Shown piece after piece: positions 24,314-35,212 of a DNA stretch of 64,000 nucleotides. A program made the translations under genes and the position numbers. Under the pieces are notes generated by a model. That model made no database searches and was not told the DNA's origin. It saw only the letters and a program-made list of their open reading frames with translations. Each line of letters opens with the position of its first letter. Position 1 is the first letter of the stretch. Origin of the DNA: Dasypus novemcinctus (lineage: Eukaryota > Chordata > Mammalia > Cingulata > Dasypodidae); assembly GCF_030445035.2 (NCBI RefSeq), contig NC_080688.1:67489449-67553448 (forward strand), given 5' to 3'.

Positions 24314-24740
24314 GGAAGCGGACTTGGCCCAGTGGTTAGGGCATCTGCCTACCACATGGGAGGTCCACGGTTCAAACCCCGGGCCTCCTTGACCTGTGTG
24401 GAGCTGACCCATGTGCAGTGCTGATGTGCACAAGGAGTGCCCTGCCACGCAGGGGTGTCCCCTGCGTAGGGGAGTCCCACACCCAAGGAGTGCGCCCCCC
24501 CTGTAAGGAGAGTCACCCAGCGTGATAAAAGTGCAACCTGCCCAAGAATGGTGCCGCACTCACGGAGTGCTGACACAATAAGATGACACAACAAAAAGAA
24601 AACACAGATTTTTGGTGCCGCTGATAAGCATTGAGGCAGTCGCAGAAGAACTCACAGTGAATGGACACAGAGAGCAGACAACTGGGGTGGGGGAGGTGGG
24701 AAGGGGACAGAAATAAATTAAAAAGAAATCTTTAAAAAAA
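24314..24740 (+). mobile_element. DAS-SINE, full length, perfect TSD
   Basis: Sense copy with A box (TGGCCCAGTGG) and B box (GGTTCAAACCC) of a pol III promoter. The 15-bp duplication TAAAGTCAGTTTGGG lies at 24299-24313 and 24741-24755. Confidence 0.95.
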
Positions 24741-25126
24741 TAAAGTCAGTTTGGGTGGATAAAAAATTTCTCTTTCCTGGAGAATCTTAATTATCTCAGT
24801 AGCATAAAATGTTGCTCTCTTTTGACAACCAAATATTCTTTCTCTTACAGGTTACTCAGTCTTTTTGCCTGGATCCCCAAAGGATTTTTTTCTTTTTTCT
24901 TTAAAGTCCAGTATTTTACTAGAGTATGTCTTAATGTGGGTCATTTTGGGTCACTTTCTCCAGTTAAGTGGTGTCTTCTTTCAATTCCTTTAAATTATTT
25001 CCCCCATACTTTCTGGGAGAAATGTTACTATCTCCTAACAATGGTTATGGATTTTATGTTTTTTTTTCTTTTAGTTCTATCAATTTTTACTTTCTATATT
25101 TTCCCCCCAGTGAGATGGCTCCCTCA

Positions 25127-25287
25127 TCTGTTTTGCTTATTGCTTTTCCTCATTGTCTACTCATTGTTTTTTGCTCATTGTCTGCTTGTTGACTGTCTGC
25201 TTTTTTTTTTTAGGAGGCACCAGGAACTGAACCCAGAACCTCCCATGTAGGAGGCAGACACTCAACTGCTTGAGCACATCTGCTCCC
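25127..25287 (-). mobile_element. tRNA-type SINE with degenerate repeat tail
   Basis: Antisense. The left part has repeats of TTGCTCATTGTCTGC type, then a T-run, then a tRNA-like head ending CATCTGCTCCC. It directly abuts a second unit of the same kind. Confidence 0.75.
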
Positions 25288-25470
25288 TGCTTGCTTTGTT
25301 TTTGCTCATTGTTTGCTCATTGCCTTGCTTGTTTTTTGCTCATTGTCTGCTTGTTGTTTTTGCTCAATGTCTGCTTTTCTTCTATAGGAGGCACCCAAAA
25401 CAGAACCTAGGACCTCCCATGTGGGAGGTTGGTGCTCAACTGCTTGAGGACATCTACTCCCTCTTTCTAC
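25288..25470 (-). mobile_element. tRNA-type SINE with degenerate repeat tail, second unit
   Basis: Antisense neighbour of the preceding element. Tail repeats TTTGCTCATTGTCTGC span about 25300-25380 and the head 25385-25470. The two heads are in tandem with the repeat tail between them, so this may be one dimeric insertion. Confidence 0.75.
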
Positions 25471-25774
25471 ATTTTTGAGACTATGTTTTTTATGTACACA
25501 AATTTAGAATCATTAGATGTTTCTGGTGAATCAAATATTTTATTGCTGTGAAATACTCTTTGTTTATAACAAAGCTTCTTACCTTTAAGTCTATGTGTTC
25601 CTGATATTAATAAAGCTGCCCCAACTTTCTTCAGGTTGTATGATTGTTATATCTTTTTCCATATTTTAACCTTTAATCTCTCTGTATCATTTTATTTTAA
25701 CTGTGACTTTTATATGCAGCTTATAGTTGGTTTTGTTTTTATTAAGTGAGAAATCTTCATCTTTTTTCTTTTCC

Positions 25775-25995
25775 TTTTTTTTTTTAGGTACTGGGGCTTG
25801 GGATTGAACCTTGAACCCGGGACCTTGTGTATATGGGAACCACTGAGCCACATTGGCTCCCCTGAGTTGTTTTTTTTTCATTTTTTTAGTTTGCTTGTTA
25901 TCTGTTTTTGTTTTCATAGGAGGCACCAGGGACTGAACCTGGGACCTCCCATGTGGGAAGCTGGTGCTCAACTACTTGAGCCACATCTGCTCCCA
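25775..25995 (-). mobile_element. Dimeric tRNA-type SINE
   Basis: T-run, antisense module (GGGATTGAACC...), linker TGAGTTGTTTTTTTTTCATT plus GTTTGCTTGTTATC, second antisense module ending CTGCTCCCA. Flanks AATCTTCATC and AATCTTTATC suggest a TSD with one or two mismatches. Confidence 0.83.
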
Positions 25996-26300
25996 ATCTT
26001 TATCGTTTAATTGGAGCATTTAACCCATTTATATTTAATATAGCTTCTGACTCACTTGGGCTTAAATGCTATTATCTGCTCTCTATTTGTCCTGATTGGC
26101 CTATGTTCTCTGGCCAGACCAGAAACATGGGAAAGTGGAGGTTGAAAGAAACACTTCTGTTGAAAGGCTTGTCAATGAGTACCATCTGGTCACCATCTGG
26201 GAAACTACAGGAGAAACTATTTTTAGGTTTTAACCCAATTCCTGGGAGGAAAATATGTGCCCCATTAGTGAGTCCCTGACCTGATTTTGATGAGATAGGC

Positions 26301-26522
26301 CTTTTTTTTTTTCCTGAAGCAATGGAACCAGGGATTGAACCTGGGACCTCATATGTGGGAGGCCAGCGTTCAACCACTGAGCCACATTGGCTCCCTTGAG
26401 TTGGCTTTTTCATTTGCTTACTTCTTGTTTTGTTTTTGTTATTTTTAGGAGACACTAGAACTGAACCCAGACCTCCCGTTTGGGAGGGTGGTGTTCACCT
26501 GCTTGAACCACATCTGCTCCCA
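26301..26522 (-). mobile_element. Dimeric tRNA-type SINE
   Basis: Antisense copy with the same order: T-run, module (GGGATTGAACCTGGGACC), linker GAGTTGGCTTTTTCATTTG plus CTTCTTGTTTTG, second module ending CTGCTCC. It interrupts the sense L1 5' UTR-like fragment. Confidence 0.83.
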
Positions 26523-26573
26523 TAGGTTGGGCAATTTTAAAGACTCAGAAGAAGTGAAGCACATTTCTTTTTA

Positions 26574-27012
26574 TTTATTTATTTATTAATTAAAAGATTT
26601 TTTTTTTTTTGTTTATTTCTCTCCCCTTCCCCTCCCCCAGTTGTCTGCTCTGTATGTCCATTCCCTGTGTGTTCTTTTGTGTCTGCTTGTATTCTTGTCA
26701 GCAGCACCGGGAATGTGTGTCTCTTTTTTGTTGAGTCACTTTGCTGTGTCATCTCTCCATGTATGTGGTGCCACTCCTGGGCAGGCTGCACATTTATTGT
26801 GCAGGGCGGCTCTCCTTATGGGGCACATTCCTTGCACATGGGGCTCCCCTACGCGGGGGACACCCCTGCATGGCAGGGCACTCCTTTGCGCTCATCAGCA
26901 CTGTGCATGGGCCAGCTTCACCACACGGGTCAGAAGGCCCTGGGATTGAACCTTGGACCTCCTATGTGGTAGGTGGATGCTCTATCCATTGAGCCAAACC
27001 CACTTCCCCCAA
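26574..27012 (-). mobile_element. DAS-SINE, full length, TSD
   Basis: Antisense copy bounded by ATTTCTTTTTA (26563-26573 and 27013-27023). It starts with a TTTA-rich tail segment and ends with the head near 27006. Confidence 0.93.
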
Positions 27013-27129
27013 ATTTCTTTTTAAATTATTTTATTTTCCCCTCTATTAGCTTGGTAGCTACATTTTTTTTTTGGTAAAAATGTTTTTTAGTGGTCATCTT
27101 TAGAGATTACAACATACTTCTTTGAGTTA

Positions 27130-30100
27130 CCAAATTCTAAAAGAAATAAGTATTCTTCCCAGACAATCTGAGCTCTTTGTAAAAAAATAATTCTACTTAC
27201 ATGCTGTTGTTGTTATGTATATCTGCCTGGTAGTCTATGAGGTTCTCAGAAGCAATGCTCAATCTCTTGGCTGCCTGTGTAATCAGAAAATGCACCAGGG
27301 GAAAAGTGGCTCTGAATACTTGCCTCACCTACCTGGGATTCCATCAAGAGTTCTTGACTCAGTAAGTCTTCATTCTCGTTTATGGTATCTTCAATCATTT
27401 TAATATTTATTCCAGATTTTCTAGTTGTCCTTAGTGGAGCAATTGGTCTGATTTACTTATTCTGCCATTAATACATGCTGCCATTATTAACCCCTACGCT
27501 ATTCTCTACTTGATAAAGACGACTTGAAGCAGGTATGGAAGCAGGTATTGCTGCTCATAGAGTAGTCGGAATCTCTCAACTTTTCAGTATCTGTGGTGTC
27601 TGGGAAAGGTGACTTATGGACCCTTCATGTGATGATGTGTCCATGGTGGGGGTGGGGGTCAGCCAGGCCTGGAAGCTGCACATGTTGCTTAGCTGCCTGA
27701 GTAAGCATAATCCAAAAGGGCACCTGAGGTCTCTTGTGCTGTCCTGAACAGATTTTGGATCAGTGCGAAGGACTCAGTGTTATTGAGGCCGACCTACCAC
27801 TATGGGCCAGTATGAAAGTGGGCTTTTTGTTCCGTTTGCTCCAAAGTAGGTACAACAGGTGCTCAGTGCTGGGTCAACAGCCTATAGTCAAGAGACACGA
27901 GTCCGGGCCAGGGGCCACAGTCAACCCATCTTTGCCAGAGCTGAGCCAAGGTGAGACATGGGCTGTTTCTGGAGCTACTACACAGTCTTCCTCTAAAGGG
28001 AGCTGCCGTATGGTTATATGCTGGCAAATGGACCCTCATTGTCAAGGGCATGGCTCGGGCTGCAATGTCTATACCTTGCATGCTGCTGTTTTTTGGGGAA
28101 GTGTCAGAACACTCTTAGCTGACAGGACGGCGATGGTGAGAATCTCTGTCCTCCCTGGAAATACCCTTGCCTACCTAGTCCTGAGGTAGTTTTTTGGGAA
28201 GTGGTTTTTGGGAAGTGACTCACCAGTGTTTAATTTGTTCAGTTTGTTTCTAAGTGTGCCTGGGTCTGTTTGCCAGTCTTACTTCATCTCCTTTTACCAA
28301 CTACCCCCCTTCCAAGTGAGAAGATCCTAGCAGGGTCTGTCTCACCACGCCTGCAGGAGCCTAGACCTCCGAGCTTTCTGTCCCAAGGAGAGCTGACACC
28401 TGACTCCTTGGCTCAACTGCTGGAGGCAATAGAGGGATGGAGGCGTTTGCCCTTTGTGGATACCTTGGTTAGAATTGCCTGGAGTAGGTTTGTTCATTGA
28501 TTTCAATGAACTTACCCTTTCTAACTCTAAAACTCTTGCTCTGTCAGGTTTCTTGTTTTGCCTCTATGGACACCGTGGGTCCCTGAGGAACAACCCAAAC
28601 AAAGCTCTGCCCTTGCCCTGTAGACTGTGATGCTCAGGCTTAATCCCTGTCACCCCCACCCCATGGGCAAGGGAGCCCAGTGAGCATTTGAAGCTCACAC
28701 AAAGAGGCAGCAGCCTCAGGGCATGTCAGGGAGTGGCACCTCACTCCCTTGGGCAATGACCTCACCTGCCTGCTCTTGCCTCCAGGGCTTCTGCACCTCC
28801 TCCCCCAAGGGAAACTGTGTGTGTATGTAAGCAAATCATATTTCACTTTGTGCAGTAGGCAATAGCATGCATGTAAAATTTACTTACTTACTAACAACAA
28901 AGTGGTAGAAACAAAGTTTCATACACAAATAATGACACCGGTAGTAAACAATCCCCAACCATCCCTTCAGCAGTTTGCATTGCTGCCTTTCATTCTAGCC
29001 TCTATGTCAGCTTACACTGTGCCCCTTCCATGTCTGTTTAAACTCACCTCCTTGTAAACACACAAGTGATAACATTCCTTCCTAGTCCTCTCTCTTTGCT
29101 CATCCTAAATCTTGAAAGATTGCTCTTTAATTCTTCTAGCATAAATCTTCATTGTAGATAACTGTAGATATCTGATTTAAACACTAGTGTGATGACTTTT
29201 CAATCCCAGTCATGCACAAACCTCTTTTTTAAAAAAAGGGAAACAAAAGTCTTATGGTCCCCCAGGGTTGATGTAAATTATTCTGCTTATAATATTACCT
29301 AAATAAGTACGAACATAAAATTAAGTTCCTTATACTTAATTCCTCTTACATAATTCTAAAACCAAATCAATGTACACATGAAATACTAAAAAGGCCCTAC
29401 AAACGACTGAGACTTAAATTAGCCCAGTTGCTTCAATGTGACTTGCCACAATATTTTTCTGAAACCAAACACTGAGCAGCGGGCTGATGATACAGTTCAG
29501 TGATCCCACCCTTTGTGGTATGTAGATATGGTTCTTCCATGACTTTCCTCTACTGGAACAATTTGCAAGCATTTTGTTTGTATAGATTTCATAGATGTTT
29601 CCTTTATGAGTGAAATCCTTAGCTCCATTCTTTTTTAGTAAATTAAACTAGGGCTCCTTAGCCTTGAAATCTCTAGAAACACTTCTGAATTTTCATGACA
29701 TGGACTAAGGGTTACATTATTTTTTAAGATTTTCATTGATTCAAGAATTTCAATAAAAATTTTCACAGAGGGGCCATCGATCTCCTGAATGTGTCTTAGG
29801 GTGTTCAGAGACCCCAGTTTGAAAATTCCTGGATTTGAAGTTTCTGGCTTCTCACGCAAGAATCCTGGTTACTACTTCGCTCAGGGCCTCGGTTTGCCTA
29901 CAGCTATTCTCAATGCTCTTTTGGGGCTGAGTTGCCCAAGAAGGTGCTTCAGCTTGGCTTGTTTTGGTTTTGATTTTCCCTGGTGGGGCCAGGCGCACAC
30001 TACATGCACAAATTTGAACCTAAACACGAAGGGCTGTTTACTAAGGGCTGGCTTTCCCCTCCCCTGAGGCTTCCCCAGCGCAGCCTGTGGAGTGGCCCCC

Positions 30101-30290
30101 TGTGCCTCTGGGCTGGGGCTGGTAGGAGGAGGGGCCTCTGCCACACAGCTGATCCTGGCGGAGGGACTGGCTGCTAACTGTGCCTCCACAAGAGGAAAAA
30201 ATAGCAGTCAGGTCCTTGGAAAAAACTAGAGACTCACAGGACCAGAATAGCAACTGGAGACATTTAAAAACAGAAACACCTGCTTCAGAA
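27130..30290. other. Intergenic, no recognised gene
   Basis: GC rises relative to the left. A 151-codon open frame (27734-28189, plus) has no domain or family I recognise and lacks a convincing context. A 5' UTR-like LINE remnant is possible in 27500-28250. Nothing else supportable was seen. Confidence 0.5.
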
Positions 30291-30434
30291 TTTTGACAGG
30301 AAATGAGATTTCAGAAATGCCACCGTGAGGCTGGGGAAGCAGCAGTCCCACCTTCTTATTCCCCCTGCTTTTCTCTGCCAGCTTGGCCTGCTCAGGAAGA
30401 GCCCATGTCCCCAGGTCCCCAGCCTGCCCGCAGC

Positions 30435-30720
30435 CTAGTGCGACGTCTGCTCGAGGGCTGGTGCGTGGCCCGCGGAGTCTGGGCGCGTGTGGCCGGCGTG
30501 GCGCTCTGCTGTAGCTGATTCTGCCAGGCTGGCATCAGTGAGAGTCCTCACAGCTGTGTGCAAACCTCTGGGGTCCTAACAGGACCCCAGGAAAACCTGT
30601 CACCGAGGGAAAGGGGGCCCCTCAAACCGAGCCTTCCTTACCTGGAGCGTACAGGTGTTGGCAGATAACTCCGGAGCGGCGGTGTCCCTGTAGGGCCAGG
30701 CGCGGGACTTCTGCCTGGAG
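30435..30720. promoter_or_regulatory. Isolated CpG-rich cluster
   Basis: A dense run of CpG dinucleotides (roughly a dozen within 30438-30510, more to 30715) in otherwise CpG-poor intergenic DNA, with words such as CCCGCGG, GGGCGCG and GGAGCGGCGG. No open frame or known repeat explains it. It could be a small CpG island (promoter or enhancer of an unannotated transcript) or an old GC-rich repeat. Confidence 0.4.
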
Positions 30721-30729
30721 CAGGACCCT

Positions 30730-31515
30730 CAAAGTGGGCTCAGCACGACCCAGCCAGTGTGGAAGGCGGGGCCAAGAAAGAAAAGAACGGTCCATCTATT
30801 TACGGTTTTACTTCAGAAATGAGAGAAAGCTACACAGTGGGCCCTTGCTCATCAGGAGGGGATGACCTCAGGGGTGGAGGGGGCTCCAACCCGCTCACTC
30901 ATCCCTCCTTCTGAGGTATTTTAGCGCATGGCAACTTACATGTGCCTGCTGAGGGGAAATTAGAGATTCTCTCCTCTATTTTTAAGTAAACCAATTCTTA
31001 CAGAAAGGGCAGGTGACTTTGAAAACCTTCTTGAAAAGAAACCCTGGACAGAAGATAATACTGATATCACAAGTGAACTACCAAAAAATGGCAGAGTTGA
31101 CCCATTTCCTAGGCCTAGTGTGAAATCATTGTTGGCCATGTTATGAGGTAAATATAAAATAATAAAATAAAAGGAGATTTAATCAGATCTCACAAAAATT
31201 CTGAAATTACCCAGAAGACTATTTGAAATATGGCTTAACATCCACAGTCATTCATGTCGAATGTCACTCTGTGTATCTTGTGCCACAAGAGAGTAACTAA
31301 TAAGACGTTTGAAAAATATTGCTAATTTTATCTTTATCTCATCCTTTTAAATTTTATCTTCTGGGTGTTGCACATTATAAATAATATTATAGTACATAGA
31401 TAAATATAAATGTAAAATAATTAGAACTTGTGCATGTCTGAAAAACCATTTTTTTTTTTTTTTTTTTACCAGTAGGGGTGGACAATACAAAAATTCAAGG
31501 ACCACTGATCTAGTC
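30730..31515. other. Intergenic, nothing recognised
   Basis: Mixed-composition DNA with a T-run (31450-31467) preceding an unclear segment. No gene or clear repeat. Confidence 0.5.
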
Positions 31516-31690
31516 CAGTGATTCTCAAATTTTAGGTGTATCAGAATCACCTGGAGAGCATGTTAAAGCTCGGATGGTTGGGTCCCTCCCAGATTGATTC
31601 AGTGGTCTGGGATGGGCTCCAAGAATTTGCATTTCTCACCAGTTCCCAGGTGATGCTGCTGTGCTGGCCTGGGACCCTCATCTAGAGATG
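31516..31690 (+). mobile_element. MER5A-like hAT DNA transposon relic
   Basis: Starts CAGTGATTCTCAAA and keeps family landmarks in order: TCAGAATCACCTGGAG, AATTTGCATTTCTCACCAG, TTCCCAGGTGATGCTG. This is a non-autonomous mammalian hAT-Charlie element, shared across placentals. Confidence 0.85.
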
Positions 31691-33004
31691 TGAGCGCAGC
31701 CTGAATGGAGGTAAGCAGAAGGTAAGGGAGGCCCACCCTGCTGGTGCCTACCTGCCCCACAGGTGAAGGAGGCAAAGCTGTCACCTGAGGATCAGGATAT
31801 CTGCCCCTCAGCCTGCCACACAGCCTAAAATTCACCCCGAGTGATGAATTCAGCCTTAAACATGATTTTGCAAATACCTCTAGAAAGGGTGAACTGTGAA
31901 GCTAGAAACAGCGTTAATGAATGCTTTGATTGAATGGGGGGTGGGGGTGGGAAGGAATAGGGGATTTGTAGCCCCCACCTACTCGCCTCCCCTCCAGCGG
32001 CTTTGATGTCAGAGAGATCTGAGGTGGGTCTCTGAGCAGCCACTCACTAGCTTTTGACCTCAGATCTTCAATAAGATAATATATGTGCACCAGGAAGAAC
32101 ATGTCTATTTCGTTTGCTGCCTTCTAAGAAGGATAGGTCTTGGCAGTGGAAGGAGTGTGTTCTCCAGGCTCTGCCAAGGCTGTGGGTATAGAAGCCTAGA
32201 GGGGCTGAGCTGCCTTGCAGGAGAACGGGGGGTAGCAGGAGCCGGGGAGGGGGACGGAGGAGGAACTTGTGGTTCTTGTGAGGAGGACACTGTGAGCCAT
32301 GCGGGCCCACCATACCCGGATCCTCTGTGCATGCCCCCTCTCCAACATCCTTCTGAACACATATATTTCAGTGCATCACTTCTGGAGCAGGCACCGTGAC
32401 GCTGGCCCAGTATCCTGGGGGTGCAGAGGTTAACGTGCCTGGCAGAGTGTAATTGCCAAGTGGGTGATAGAACCTTTCCCATCTTCCTTGGCCCTCCTGC
32501 TCTCCCCCAACATGTTCACATCTACTTTTCTTTCTTTTTTTTTAAGTGTGTTTTTAGAGGGGACTCTTGAAAACCAGAAGCAGCCACACACTAAGGAATG
32601 TACTTATAATGGCAGGATTTCCAGCACGAGCTGGGCTTTGTGAGACGGAATCACTGTCCCTCCCATTCAGCCCAGATCACGTCCATGTACATACAGGATT
32701 CCTACTTCTGAGGGAAGGCCTACTGTCATATCAATTTTCTGCCCTGCTGCCAGTGGAAAATACCGGAATTCCAGCTACAAGCATGCTGCCCGTGGGGAAA
32801 AAGGAATGGCTGTGTGCAGTTCCCTCTGAGCCCCAACGCTGACATGCAGCCCATGCTTGGTGTTAGGCAGCCGGCTGGGGCAGGCATGGGGGCCACCAGG
32901 CCCCCTCCCATCTCAGCACTCCTTGGGACCCAAGCTTTGCCTGCAGGTTTAGTTATGCAGCTTCTTTCCCCGCCCGACTTGTGGCTATTTAAAGGGGTAG
33001 GTGA
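31690..33004. other. Intergenic, nothing recognised
   Basis: Relatively GC-rich, with G-rich tracts (31937-31953). Open frames are short and show no family. No clear repeat except a weak T-run (32530-32544). Confidence 0.5.
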
Positions 33005-33190
33005 TAACTGTGCAGTGCAGCGGGAAGAGACAGGCCTTGGAGTCTGGGAAGACCTGGCTCAAGATCCTGGCCCCTGCAGCAAGTTCCTCCATGTCACTGA
33101 GCCTCACTTCCTTCCTCTGAAATGCAGCCATGCGGTTCTGACTGTGGATGGTCATGAGGATGAAGCAAAAGTTGCACAAAGTGCCCAGCC
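33005..33190 (+). mobile_element. MIR SINE relic
   Basis: Follows the MIR order: a trait-like head (GGCCTTGGAGTCTGGGAAGA), then CACTGAGCCTCACTTCCT, then a degraded ATGAGGATGAAG and a GTGCCCAGCCTG end. Old and diverged. Confidence 0.75.
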
Positions 33191-33327
33191 TGTGAATGTG
33201 TCCCGGGACCTCAACTATGTGCTGAATCAATTAGACGAAATTCCAAAAATCCCTTAGGTTATTTCATCAAGAGCTAAACTCAGGGAATCTAATCTGACAT
33301 TCCTGGGACACTGGATGCTAGAGACAT

Positions 33328-33415
33328 TAACTCCTTCATTCATCTGTGCAGCAAATATATATTGAATGCTGAGGGCATGTCAGACATTGAAATAAGAACA
33401 TATAACAATAAAAGC
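33328..33415 (+). mobile_element. L2/MIR-type 3' end relic
   Basis: TTCATTCATCTGTGCAGCAA followed by ATATTGAATGCTGAGGGCAT resembles the common L2/MIR 3' motif (CATTCA...AAATATTTATTGAGC). Short and diverged. Confidence 0.5.
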
Positions 33416-33674
33416 TTTTCAAAAACCCCTCTGGTGTGCGGCTGGTGAGGCAGACAGCAGGCACCCCAAGGCAAAGTGACTAAGGAACCACAGAGGGGCC
33501 GCCAGGCCTCAGGGACAAAGGGAGACAAAGGGGGGGCTGGGGTCGGAGCCAGCCTTCTTGCTTTGCAGGCAAGGCTCAGCATGTCCCCCAGGGCTCTGCA
33601 CATGCCCCTAGTGAGAGGATGTTGGTCCCAGCAGGAGTCACACACACAACACCTTGATTTATCCTAAAAGGCAA

Positions 33675-33850
33675 GGCTTTGGGGGCAGACTTGAATGTCA
33701 GTCCTGCTCTCCTGCTCTGATGGAAAAAGTCACTTTAGTGCTTGGGTTCTCAGTTTTCCCATCTATAAAACAGTGACAATTACATCATCCTATTTACTCT
33801 GCTCAGGAGAATCAAATGAGGCAATACGAGGAAATACCTTCAAGATGTAG
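33675..33850 (+). mobile_element. MIR SINE relic
   Basis: Contains TTCTCAGTTTTCCCATCTAT followed by AAAACAGTGACAATTACATC and AATCAAATGAGGCAATACG, the MIR core order in sense orientation. Confidence 0.75.
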
Positions 33851-33896
33851 CTTCTTATACCCACTGCCTATCATGTAGCATAACCACGTGTCAAAA

Positions 33897-34432
33897 TGTT
33901 GTAGAATTTGAGAGAGGTTCGATTATTGGCGTATAGAAAGGCCAGGACTCAGGAATGATTTTGAGAAGGAAAAATGGTTTATTGACAGCCGGCTGGACTT
34001 GGGAGCTTTCTGTTTCAAACCCGAGATCTGAACAAGAATTTTGAGTTCCTTTTATACAGAGGAAGGGCTAAATTGTTCTTGTTTCAGTTCTCAATAGGTT
34101 TGAATTAGCATATCTGTCTTTCACACCCTAGGTAAGCTTTTAGCATGGACTTTATGCATTCTAGATAAGCTTTTAGCACAATTGGTTTGCATTTTCCCTG
34201 AATATTTAAAGTTTATAGATTTTGCATTGATAAACTGTTTCCTGGGACTGGAGTCGTTGCCATGGTCACCAAGGGCAGGGCTGCAGCCTCTCACCATCCC
34301 ACACCCACAAGTCAGGACAGACAGCCTAGGCTAAGGTTATCTCCCAAGAGACAAAGAGCCTCCCACCCATAGCCCACATCAAAACTACAGTGGCAACCTC
34401 CTAAAATAATCTTTTACCATTTAAAAACAACA
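33897..34432 (-). mobile_element. ERV1-like solo LTR
   Basis: About 536 bp with inverted ends TGTTGT...ACAACA. Read on the minus strand it has a TATA-like GTATAAAAGG (near 34055), an AATAAA signal (near 33980) and an end ...TCGAACCTCTCTCAAATTC, like gammaretroviral-type LTRs. No internal genes flank it. The flanks AAAA and AAGT do not form a clean 4-bp TSD, so limits may be off by a few bases. Confidence 0.65.
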
Positions 34433-34902
34433 AAGTAATAATGAAACTCACAAACCTAGTAGCAACATGGAGCAATCTGACCTTTCAGCTTCTTTTGGTG
34501 AGGCAAGGATCCTAACAGGCAGATGGAGGGAGAGAAAAAAGGCAACGAATGTTGGGGCAGCTGTGACTTGAGGGTGGGAAAACATCTGCTTTATTTACAC
34601 TTGCCCAGCCAGGGGATGCCTGCCTTAGAGCCATGGCTCTTGTGAGGCTCACACCAGTGGGAGCCCCAAATGCAGTGGCTGCAGAGGTGGCCCAGGGCGC
34701 AGGCTGCCTTCTGGAAGGGCGCAGCAGGGGCCTGGGCTGCAGATGGCAGACACATGACTGCATTCCCTGCCTCCCTGCCCCAGACTCTCCTCGCCTGCTG
34801 GGGCATTCAGTGGTCTCCTGCTCTCTGAATTCTCCCATCCAATCCTTTTGTCAGAAACTTTACCCAGAAAGCACTCTGCCACTGATGTAGAATGCCTTGG
34901 AG

Positions 34903-35212
34903 CAGAGGTTGCTAAGTAATGGCCTGTGGGCCAGATTTGGCTTATTGCCTGTTTTTGTATGGCCTATGTGCTAAGAATGGTTTGCACATTTTTAAATAGT
35001 TGAAAAAATACAAAAGAGTGGTATTTTGTGATGTGGAAATTATATGAAATTCATATTTTAGCATCCATACATAATTTGTTCATATGGTCTACATGGCTGC
35101 TTTTGGGCTATGAAGGCAAGGTTGAGTAGTCATGACAGAGACAGTAGGGCTTACAAAGCCTAAAATATTGATCATCTAGACCTTCGTGGAAAAAATTTGC
35201 TGACTCCTGCCT
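34903..35212 (+). mobile_element. hAT-Charlie-type DNA transposon relic
   Basis: Terminal inverted ends (CAGAGGTTGCTAAGT versus TTTGCTGACTCCTG) enclose landmarks GGCCTGTGGGCCAGATTTGG, GTTGAGTAGTCATGACAGAG and AAAGCCTAAAATATTGATC. Non-autonomous; family name not assigned. Confidence 0.75.

Larger units (their letters stand above)
23190..27130. mobile_element. Old LINE-derived mosaic interrupted by SINEs
   Basis: AT-rich segments between the listed SINEs show L1-like text in antisense (23740-24110, 24240-24300, 24756-25120, 25490-25740, 27020-27130) and, at about 26080-26565, text resembling L1 5' UTR in sense orientation. Divergence is high, so limits and subfamily are uncertain. No coding potential. 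Confidence 0.5.

Noticed and set aside
24314..24390. Possible tRNA gene (A and B boxes present)
   Set aside because: The pol III boxes belong to the tRNA-derived head of a DAS-SINE; copies are many, diverged, and followed by SINE body.
25127..25470. Regularly spaced repeats resembling a CRISPR-like array
   Set aside because: The repeats are short, degenerate and part of SINE tails in a mammalian genome; no spacers of constant length.
27734..28189. 151-codon open frame
   Set aside because: No domain, no splice or promoter context, composition not protein-like; moderate GC makes such a length possible by chance.
32814..33257. 147-codon open frame
   Set aside because: Largely covers a MIR relic (33005-33190), so not a gene.
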